Source: Clavelina lepadiformis (Eukaryota; Chordata; Ascidiacea; Aplousobranchia; Clavelinidae). Taken from it: 64,000 bases of DNA. Below the pieces are notes generated by a model, which worked only from the letters and a program-made list of their open reading frames with translations, did not search any database and was not told where the DNA came from. Positions 1 through 9,009 of this stretch are shown piece by piece. Positions within the stretch are counted from its first letter, which is position 1; each line of letters starts with the position of its first letter. The stretch lies in NCBI RefSeq assembly GCF_947623445.1, contig NC_135241.1, positions 4,094,501 to 4,158,500 on the forward strand, given 5' to 3'. Made by a program: the position numbers and the translations under genes.

Positions 1-695
1 TTCAAGAAGTGGAAAAAGTCATTTCAGCAGTTTTATCTAGGACATAAGGTTTATAAAACGCTTGATTAACAGAGTGTATGGTTGAGAAATTTTATGGCAG
101 CAAATGTATTACTTCTTCTGGCTTCCGTAATGATAACTAAATTTTGTTGTTTTTACATTAATCGTGTTTTTAGATTGCTGTAGAATGCATGTGATAAAAA
201 CTATATCCTAACCTTTCAAAATGTCAATCATCAGTTGTTTAACGGTAGATTAATAATTTGTGTGGACAAGTAGTTGCATTGGCTTTGCTTATTTTTGAAA
301 CAGATTAAAGATTAGTTACTGATAGACAGTTAAAGATAGTTCACATGATCAATGTTGCAGAATTTAAAATTCAGAAATAGTACCACTTTTAATATTATTA
401 TTGATCTCTGTCTTAGACAACACATCGTTATTTCTCTTCATGAGATCTTGGTCATGTTTGCATAAAATTCTTTGCTTAGGCTTATCTCACTATCCTGATT
501 GTTCAGGCAGTGGCAATAAGCGGTGTCATTTAACATTTAAAAAGAAAGTTGCATAAAACTCAGATGTACCTGCATGTGATTGTATTTATGACTTGAGTAC
601 TTGACATATGCATTTTATGTAATATATTCTTAGTCATTACTCAGCAAACAGGTCTCTAGTTTAAATATTAATTCAAGAGTGTTTAAATGTTTTAG
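1..695. other. Left edge, no exon recognised
   Basis: AT-rich sequence without a convincing coding segment. It ends in a T-rich tract and TTTTAG acceptor at 685-695, so most of it is probably the last intron of the gene whose terminal exon follows. Confidence 0.45.
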
Positions 696-812
696 GCTGG
701 CCTGTCTGCTGCACCTGCAAAAGCCGCTGCAGCTATCAAGAATATCGACCTTCCTAGCTTACCTAAAGACTTGAAACTACCAGATTTGTCAAAATTACCA
801 TCATTTAGATGA
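696..812 (+). CDS. Terminal exon of an unrecognised gene (partial)
   Basis: After the acceptor at 694-695 an open frame of 38 codons runs to TGA at 810-812. The peptide opens AGLSAAPAKAAAAIKNID and continues with repeated Leu-Pro units (LPSLPKDLKLPDLSKLPS), ending SFR. The alanine/lysine stretch followed by LP repeats looks like a flexible or amphipathic tail. I do not recognise the protein. Upstream exons must lie to the left of the window or in short segments I could not define. The exon is supported by its splice site, open frame and non-random composition only. Confidence 0.5.
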   Translation, partial: AGLSAAPAKAAAAIKNIDLPSLPKDLKLPDLSKLPSFR

Positions 813-1496
813 ACCAATTGTTCATGGTTTATGGGAAGCATATTCTTCGTTGGAGCCGGTAGAATTGCTTTCAAAACCCGTACTCTAATGACTGTTCTTG
901 AATCAGCTTTGTTGGTTACAAAGTATATCATGTGTACAACTGTTAACAATATTTCTGGTGAAAAGTAAAACGTACATTTTAACGTACAAAAGTAGCACCT
1001 TGTTTTTTAGAAGTGAAATGAGTGGTTCACAGTGAACGGCATACTTTTGAAAATATGGAAAGTGTTAATGTCAGGAAAATGGTGCATGAATCAAAAGTTA
1101 TCACATAAAAGATACCGGTTTGTAAATGCAGAACACCAATACCTAATGTTAGGATTATTGAATGACCTATATCACTTACTGTATGTAGGAAAAACTGCGT
1201 AGTTTGTATTCGTCTTTGATCAGTGCAATGTTTATGTTATTCTGACGAAAATATATGTCAAATTTAACTTAAGGTTTATTGCTTGGTGTTTGTGGAATGC
1301 GACGGCGCTTTCGAAAAAACAGCGTTGAATTCAATTAAAAATCACAGCAGGTAAAATGCATGCTTACAGCTGTGCTTAGGAAGTACGGTACATAAGTTGT
1401 TATGCCGAGTAATAAGTCAGGAGTCAAACATTCAGAGAAGCCCATGCTGAAATTTTCGAGTAAATGGGGGATTTGCTAAATCTACCACAAAATGAA
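813..1496. other. 3' flank, no gene seen
   Basis: Presumed 3' UTR and intergenic sequence between the + strand terminal exon and the transposon-related segment at 1497. No open frame with recognisable content and no clear AATAAA signal near the stop. Confidence 0.4.
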
Positions 1497-1862
1497 TGAC
1501 ACTGGAAGACGTTCCATTATTTACCCACTTAAATAATTGTAATTTTGTTTGTCTATTATTATTATTGTTTCTAAAACAATTTCTTAAAAAATCTCTCAGA
1601 GATGATTCTTCCCCACGTAGTGCTGGTTGGTGGTTACCGACGCTAAGTAGTGTTTTTTCGGACTAGATAAATACGTTTATCTGTAGTGTTTTTCTGTTCT
1701 ATGTAGATGTTTTGGGAGGTCAAATGGCCTTATTGTATTTTTTCTTTGCAGAGGTGCAGAGAAGATAAATACGAATCTTCAAACAAATTACAAAGTTTAT
1801 TAGCGGTTTTAATTGTCTGTAATTATACACAGATGTCTCCTTCACTCATCCAGAAAGTCCTA
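1497..1862 (-). mobile_element. hAT-associated repeat segment, copy 1
   Basis: About 366 bp that match 8628-8997 closely, from TGACACTGGAAGACGTTCC at the left to CTCATCCAGAAAGTC at the right. The second copy lies directly upstream of the hAT transposase remnant, so this is probably the 5' non-coding part of the same transposon family, either a solo fragment or a deleted element. Terminal inverted repeats and target duplications were not identified. It lies just downstream of the stop of the chitin-binding gene, and its counterpart lies just downstream of the truncated copy. Confidence 0.65.
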
Positions 1863-1993
1863 TAAATGGTAAAACGACAAGTGAGTATATATGATCCAAT
1901 TTACAACTTTAATTTGTCAGTTACTGTAATCACAATAAGAAGTGACGGAAATTATCCGACCTATATCAGATACAATCAATGCCCTTACTCTGT

Positions 1994-4900
1994 TTAACAA
2001 TTGGTGACCTCAGATGGCCAGTTGCACACATCCAGGGTCTCATCGTAAAGAAGGCCATCAGGGCATGTCTATCAGAATAAGAAACACATTTTTTTACGCT
2101 ACACACTACCTAAGTAACTGCGTTAAAAACACTGTGTAACTGCATTACTGTTGGACAAGGGTGTTGAGTTTGCGCATCGCAGTTGTAGTAGACCGAGCAG
2201 TCGGCCGGGTCCCTTACAGGAGCAACCGCTCCGTTGCAGTTATAACCTGCCAAGATGTATCATATTAAAATGTAATACGAATATAAAGGATAAAATAATG
2301 CAATGAAATAAAGATGCATGATCCAGATGTAGCCAACAGATTAATGATGTGCTTTAACTTCGTAAGCTTTTGTTTGTTTTTTCAGGCAATGCTAGGAAAA
2401 TGTGAATTTTCAGGGACATAACTGAACAAAATGACAAAAAACCTTGAAGTGTTTACTACGCACGTTCTGACACTGAACACCCGGGATTGTTGGTGATTAC
2501 TACTGAGGTCGTTGCAATGGTGGTCGTGGTCACCTGGAAAACAAGTATTGATTAGATTACTTCATGCCTTAGCCTTACCAAAACATTGGCAACGTTGCTG
2601 AGGAATAATTTTAAAAGTAAACTTTATGTTTAAAGTCTTAAAAAAGCTTACTTACACCGCAAGGTGGTGGAACGTTGTACAGCCAGTCGCACACACCAAG
2701 ATCCGTGTTGTAAACCAAACCGTCAGCGCATTTCTGCAGGTCGTAGAAGAGAACGTTAGCTTATATCAATGCACAAAAAGCATCTCAAAAGTAACAAACA
2801 AGACATGGATGGAGTCGACCACGCAGTGAATTCGCACAATTTTTTGACTTTCCCTTTCAAGCATTTGTTAATTTGTTGCTGTGTTGATCAGCCTATATTC
2901 TGTGTACCTGGTAAGCGCTCTTTGCTTGTGTATGTTTGCGTATTGTGTTGAGTGCATACAGTAGTATTACCGCGGCCAGACAATACAAGTTGATTTTTAT
3001 CAGCCTGATATAGGCTAACTGTACGCTCAGGACAACATGTGCTAGCTGGAAATAGAATACGTAACCTGTATCAGTCGTCACCCACTTCGTCAAGGATTAG
3101 CCCATAGGAAAGGAAAAAAGGAATGCACGGATTAGCCATTCGTATGGGCTGAAAGGAATAGCTGTATGCGACAAAATGGATTACTCATTCGAACACGATT
3201 AGCCTTACAACAATTAATTTAAAAGATGGAATTATTCCTTTCAACCCATACCAATGGCTAAATCCGTGCATTCCTTTTTCCCTTTCCTATGGGCTAATCC
3301 TTGACGAATGGGCTGGTTTGTGAGGAGTCGTAAAACTCGCAGCATAAAAATCTAACTTACGCTGGAGAAAAACGAAGTAATAAAACGGTTCCACGACATA
3401 TGGCCGCGGGAAAGTGGCCGCGAACAAACTCACCGGGGTCAACTGAACGTGACGTAAATTGACCGCAGACAAACTGACTGTGACATAAACTGGCCGGCGA
3501 TCAAATTAACCGTCGATAAATTGGCCGGCGATCAAATTAACCGACGACAAATTGGCCGTCAAAAGGTCAAAATTCTAATTCACTATCTAGTCACTATCCA
3601 GTATGTGTATTGCAGTCGGTTCCACGACATATGGCCGCGGGAAAGTGGCCGCATTTTAGTGCCCATATTATGTAGTGTCATATGTGTTTTGCAGTGAACG
3701 TCTTTTAATGTTGTTACTCGTATTTCTCGTATTTCCGGAAATATTTCTGTTTATTTCAATAAACGTTTCAATGTGTATTGAAATAAAAAACAATTTTGTT
3801 AAAAACAAAGGAAATAGTTACAAACAAATATTTACTTTACATATCATATACTACCGAGTTTAAAATTTTGACCTTTTGACGGCCAATTTGTCGTCGGTTA
3901 ATTTGATCGCCGGCCAATTTATCGACGGTTAATTTGATCGCCGGCCAGTTTATGTCACAGTCAGTTTGTCTGCGGTCAATTTACGTCACGTTCAGTTGAC
4001 CCCGGTGAGTTTGTTCGCGGCCATATGTCGTGCTCCCTAATAAAACAACTCTGTTTTGGCCACGTTTTATGTTTATGAGTTGTAAAAACAAATTAGAAGC
4101 ATTTGGAAGTGATAACGGAAATTAAATAAGTTGAATGAAAGTGCATAAGTCTGCCTTGGTAACTGCCCAACAAATTTAAAGATCGAAAAACTGGATTCCC
4201 TATTCTTCTTGTTAACTTTGACTTATACCCTACTACAGGTATATATTGTTTTCTTTTAAAACTACTAGTTATTTAATTCTTTGGACTGTTATTCCACAAG
4301 TTAAACACATACCGAAGGACAAGGCTGTTGGATGTTGGAATCACAATTGTAAAAAACAGAACAATCTTCTGAGTCGACTACTGTAGCTGTAGCGCCGTTG
4401 CAGTTGTATCCTAAATAAAAGTAATCACAGTTGTCATAGGATGAAACGCATGCTTTTATCTGCCTACGAATATTTCAAGACACTTACGTTCTTCAGGCTC
4501 GCAGGCTGGTCCAGTAACTGTTTCATAGACCTGTCTTGCATTTAAAGTCTAAACAAAATTTTTCATACTTTAGATTTTACCTGAACAGTGTTAGCAATAT
4601 TGGCAATAAAACGTCTTGTACTAACTCCGCAAGGTGACGCCACGTTATAAACCCAATCGCAGTATCCATTGGCAGCGTTGAAAACTAAACCAGGAGGACA
4701 ACTCTAAATAAAAATTTGACCTTTACAAACCGTTTTTGCAAAAAAAGTTTTAGAAAATTTAGCACGATGTTTTTAACTTACCGATGGGCAAACACGTTGT
4801 ATATTCTCATCACAGTTGTAATAAGTAGTACAATCTGAATCTACGACGATGCTTGTTACACCATTGCATTCATAACCTGCTCAAAAGTAATAGTGTGAGA

Positions 4901-7219
4901 GACTTTATCCGTGTGTCTTAAAACCGATAATTTTTATTTTCACTGAACGCACGTTGTAATGGAAGTTGCATAAACTTAACAAAGTTTTGCAGGTTGGACC
5001 AGCTCATTGGACGGAGTTATCCGTAAATACTTAAAAACTATACGTCCTACTCACGTTCATCATCTGGGCACGCTGGGCCGACGTTATCAAAAGGAACTCG
5101 TCTAAAGGTTTTCGTCTGTAAGTACATAACAACGAGTTAAAGTTTTTCTAAATCAAAACGGCTTGAAACTGACAACTGGTTTGCATTAAATTGCTACTTA
5201 CTCCGCATGGTGACGCTACGTTGTAGGGCCAGTCACAATATTCCGCTTCTGGGTTGTAGACAAGACCAGATGGACATGGCTTAAAATAAGAATTTTTATT
5301 ACTACTTTCAAGTTTTTTTTAATTAAAAATACTGTGTTATATTTAAATAATTATAGACCTAACGTTGGAGTTTTTAGTTTAGGAAAACTAAGTAGGCCAT
5401 AACACCAACGGCTATAACTTTTAGTCTGTAACTTACAACTGAGTTTGGACTTGTACCAGCCGGCACATCACCATTGCAAATGTAAAATGAATTACACGAA
5501 GCTGGGTTGGCATAATAACCGAAAGCTAGTCCGTCACAGTAAAATGCTACGTACAAGAAAAGGTTTTAACGAAAATAAACCAACATAATATTGCACAGGA
5601 AATTTCTTAGGTCTGAATAAAATAATCAACCAACATACGTTTGCGTAGTTAACGGGGATACTGACATGCAACTCTTAATAAGCTCACCGTTTGGATCGGC
5701 AGTTGCTGGTGGAACGTTGGTCCCGCCTGTACCGATGGTTGTCGAACCTAAAGTCTATAAATATAAATAGAGGCTATAGTTTATACCAAGTTTCATATTT
5801 AGAGAATGTGGCGGCTGTCTTACATATATAACCCGTATTTATTTTACGTCGTATGTGTTTATCTTTCTGATAAAGTTCATCCTACATGAGGAACATTTCA
5901 GAAAAACATGTAGAAGCCAGTTTCGTGCTCTGTTTACGTAACGTAGGCTACTTTAAGTAACTTCGGTCTACATTACAGCGACTAACCAATCAAAATGTTT
6001 GAAACATTCAAACACCAAGCATAATCCAGTAAGGTTGAAAACCAGACTCTCTTACCCCACATGGCGGAGATGTTTGATACGGAAAGACGCAGTATTGCTG
6101 ATCTTCGTCGAAGACGGTATCTTCGTCCAAACACTCATACTTATAAGCCAGCGGTTCTGTGGGAACGCATCTAAAGTGAATATTGATTGTGAAAATTTCA
6201 AACTACCCGCTCTATGGTGTCTAGATCTTTATCGTCAAATTGAAAATAGTTGTAGCATGACTTAAAGTCAGCGACCTGCCTGAACTTGTCTACGTGAATT
6301 TCTTTTAATGCTGTTTTTTTGTGGTTTTGCCAGAATTAGAAACTACACAGGGCCACTGAACAACAAAGACGTTGACTATGCCTTGCTCAAACACTATATT
6401 ACCGTGGTATAGCGCCGCTTGCAATCAAAGCACTGCGAGCCATGCAGGCTTCGTGTAGCTTGCCCAACAATTTTATAATCCCTTAGCAGGCCTTGGTTAC
6501 GACGATTAAGTGTTCGTTATAGCTAACAATATCGATAACTATAATTTAAAGACAAGATAAACTCCTTCAGTCGAAATAAAAGTGAATAGTTTGCCTAATG
6601 TGGAGTGTTAGACTTACCTGTAAAAATGTTCGCATTCTCCTGTTATCGGATAGGCTGCATAAAATCTGTCCACGTTTGGATAAAGGCTGCAATCAAATTC
6701 TAAACAAAAACGTAAAAACCAGTTATGAGCACATGAAAATATTACAATATATTTACAAGTGATAACGCTCGGGATAAATAAGAATTTAGCTTAGTAATAT
6801 AGGATTGAAGCGTTCTCCCATTATCGAATTTCTTGACTTACCGCTTGTAGCCACCTGGGGATATTCTGTAAGCAAAATATAGAGAAGTTTTAGATAACTT
6901 CTAAAATATTTGTTTCTCCTCAGCACGTTGCTTAATGGCTTATCGAACACCGCAACGTATTTTTTTCAATAAAGAAGACAAGCCTTTCAGACACTATAGT
7001 ATCGTAACTTTTTCCTTTATTTGATTAAACTACTTTTTATATACATTAGAGTTAGACGTCCATCTCATCATAAACAGGTAAGAACTATCAAAGTCTCAAA
7101 ACTTTAAATTTAAATTTTACATTTGCAATAAAATTATTCATAATTATACGGAATAGGCACTCACCCAAAGCGGCATAGGAAAGCCCCACACAAAGAAGAA
7201 TCAGAATTCCTTTCAACAT
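1994..7219 (-). CDS. Secreted protein with five type-2 chitin-binding domains
   Basis: Sixteen exons join in one frame of 408 residues: 7165-7219, 6842-6865, 6618-6699, 6056-6170, 5688-5754, 5437-5546, 5202-5279, 5055-5115, 4782-4876, 4626-4703, 4488-4530, 4313-4410, 2656-2733, 2464-2533, 2149-2246 and 1994-2068 (stop TAA 1994-1996). The start gives signal peptide MLKGILILLCVGLSYAA. Five peritrophin-A/CBM14 domains follow, each with six cysteines and a late CDW-type motif (CDWPYNVASPCG in domain 2, CNWPSEVTNC in domain 5). Domains 2-5 are each coded by a three-exon module with intron phases 1, 0, 0. Every splice junction keeps phase and uses GT-AG. The likely role is binding extracellular chitin, for example in a gut mucus or peritrophic layer; this is inferred from the family. 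No Ig-like domain is present, so it is not a VCBP. The large intron between 2733 and 4313 holds two foldback elements. Confidence 0.9.
3081..3312. repeat. Foldback element inside an intron
   Basis: Inverted repeat with arms of about 80 bp (3081-3160 and 3233-3312), differing at only a few positions, around a 72-bp spacer. Both arms carry GGATTAGCCCATAGGAAAGG and GGAATGCACGGATT or their complements. It has no coding capacity. The shape is that of a MITE; no target duplication is evident. It lies in the long intron of the chitin-binding gene. Confidence 0.8.
3387..4037. mobile_element. Foldback MITE with 9-bp target duplication (MULE-like)
   Basis: A 651-bp element flanked by identical TAATAAAAC at 3378-3386 and 4038-4046. 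Long inverted repeats of about 180 bp (roughly 3387-3575 and 3860-4037) are built from repeated GGCCG-bearing units such as AACTGGCCGGCGATCAAATT, and the start of the arm (CCACGACATATGGCCGCGGG) recurs internally at about 3622-3642. The spacer between the arms is AT-rich and does not encode a transposase. A 9-bp target duplication with long, internally repetitive arms fits Mutator-like foldback elements best; other 9-bp superfamilies cannot be excluded. Confidence 0.8.
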
Positions 7220-7765
7220 CCTAAACTGGTAAAACTATAACAACAAAAACTTACAAATCCTCTAATATTCAATGATGGCCGTCGCTCGATCCTTCCTTTT
7301 ATATGATACGTCGCTAATGATGACGACGCTGAGCAAACAAGATGAAACGTGGCGTCCAGGTTTTCAATTCCCATACCAAAGTGTACCAACAAATGAACAA
7401 ATAAAACGGAACTCAATGGCCTTCCCTCTTTACTCTTTACTAATTTTAGTAATGACGTATTCTGAAAATTGCGCAAGTACTTAATTAAAATGGAATTTAT
7501 CCTGTTTGAATATTCTTGTGAAGAAGATAAGATCTGAAGATCAAATGAAGGTCTAGTCATAATATCCAGTTACCTATAACAAGAGAAACTACTTTCAATA
7601 AGTTGCCAATCATCATTGTCAATCCACTTTACCACATATGCAGATATCTTTTTAGCGACGATAGCAGCTAAATAATTTTGTGTTCAGTCCACCTCGCCAA
7701 AAATTGCCATTTAAAGAAAAAAAAACAAAAAAAAATATTAATTTCTCAAATATTATTGAAGTAAA
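5191..7765 (-). repeat. Segmental duplication, copy 1
   Basis: Covers exons 1-7 of the chitin-binding gene, their introns, the promoter region and about 0.5 kb beyond it. It aligns with 9010-11485 at high identity in exons and introns alike, which points to a fairly recent event. Copy 1 has about 120 bp extra at 7476-7600. Confidence 0.9.
7295..7303 (-). promoter_or_regulatory. TATA box of the chitin-binding gene
   Basis: On the minus strand the sequence reads TATAAAAGG, a textbook TATA element, about 76-84 bp before the ATG at 7219. Initiation about 30 bp downstream would give a 5' leader near 50 bases. In the duplicate gene the corresponding stretch (about 11124-11137) reads CATAAAAAAC, so the element is degraded there. 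Confidence 0.6.
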
Positions 7766-7789
7766 GGAGTATATGTATAGTATATAGTT

Positions 7790-8997
7790 TATGAGTATAT
7801 ATCATATGATTGACCTCGACAATTTTTCAAGTCCAGTCCAACTGAAGTAACGCAGCTCTTAATAACGTTAAATAAGGTGAAAGAATCTGTGATATCGGTT
7901 ACATAAAGCCCTAAAATATGTTCTTGGACAAATAAATTCTCGTCAAAATACCGAACACAGATGGAAACCAGTTACTGATTTGAAACATGAGTAGTTTCAT
8001 CTGCAATTATACTGAAAACCTTTGCTTTATTAATATCGGCTACGACACCTTGGATTACTGCCTCTGCTATCATTTGCAACATTTTATTTTGTACATCATG
8101 GCTTATCCATTTCGGTTTTGCTGATCTTTCAAACCAGAGTGACACACCTTCATTATATTTCCTCAGTAGTTTAAGCGTTTGCACTAAGTTCGACATGCTG
8201 TCGTCATGTCGTCTCAAAGCTAGACCTTTCTGAGCGAGAAATCTTACACTCTAAAATATTGCCTCAAGTGCAACTTTAGTTCGCTTCAGATTTTCTTGTG
8301 CTTTTGAATTAACTAAAGCGGCACCGTGACTTTTTCCGGCGTAGTTTAGCTTTGCGTCAAGACAGAGCTTGTGAAAGGAACTCTCGCTGTGTTTCTTGGC
8401 GGCACCTTTGATGTGCTTCCAATTTTTGTATCCTGTCAGCCGAACTGGATACTTATGTTTGAAAGACGAAATAACATCGGGGGTCACATGATTTGCTGAA
8501 GAAGCCCAATTGCATACTGCACAAATAGTCACGTCTTTTTGTCGATCATATTTTATCCATTCGTGCAGTTCAAGCAATCGTAAAACATATTTCTCTGCAG
8601 TGCCCGAAGTTGTTAAAGTTTCGAAACGAATGACACGGGAAGACGTTCCATTATTTACCCACTTGAATAATTGTAATTTTGTTTGTCTATTATTATTGCT
8701 TCTAAAACAATTTCTTAAAAAATCTCTCAGAGATGATTCTTTCCCACGTTGTGCTGGTTGGTGGTTACCGACGCTAAGTAGTGTTTTTTTTGACTAGATA
8801 AATACGTTTATCTGTAGTGTTGTTCTGTTCTATGTAGGCTAGTTGCTTTGGGAGGTCAAATGGCCTTATTTTATTTTTTCTTTACAAAGGTGCATAGAAG
8901 ATAAATACGAGTCTCCAAAAAAATTGCAAAGTTTATTAGCAGTTTTAATTGTTTGTAATTGTACACAGATGTCTCCTTCGCTCATCCGGAAAGTCGT
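7790..8997 (-). mobile_element. Decayed hAT transposon (ZMYM1-like transposase N-terminal part)
   Basis: From about 8640 down to 7792 the minus strand reads as one frame of a hAT-family transposase related to ZMYM1/DUF4371 proteins. Visible parts are a TTF-type zinc-finger region (HEWIKYDRQKDVTICAVCNW), the motif LAQKGLALRRHDDSMSNL, then SIIADETTHVSNQ and LVSICVRYFDENLFVQEHIL. Two in-frame stops interrupt it, at 8251-8253 (TAG) and 7972-7974 (TAA), and the catalytic C-terminal half is missing, so it is inactive. The section 8628-8997 upstream of the frame is also present at 1497-1862. It lies between the two copies of the duplicated chitin-binding gene and meets the truncated copy at about 9009. 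Confidence 0.8.
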
Positions 8998-9009
8998 CTG
9001 TTCCATTAT

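Noticed and set aside
1994-7219. Assignment as a VCBP immune gene
   Set aside because: VCBPs carry two V-type immunoglobulin domains before a single chitin-binding domain; this protein has only chitin-binding domains.
7213-7560. 115-residue open frame upstream of the chitin-binding gene
   Set aside because: It overlaps the promoter and leader on the same strand, in another frame from the signal peptide, and its composition is not protein-like; it is present in both copies only because the DNA is duplicated.
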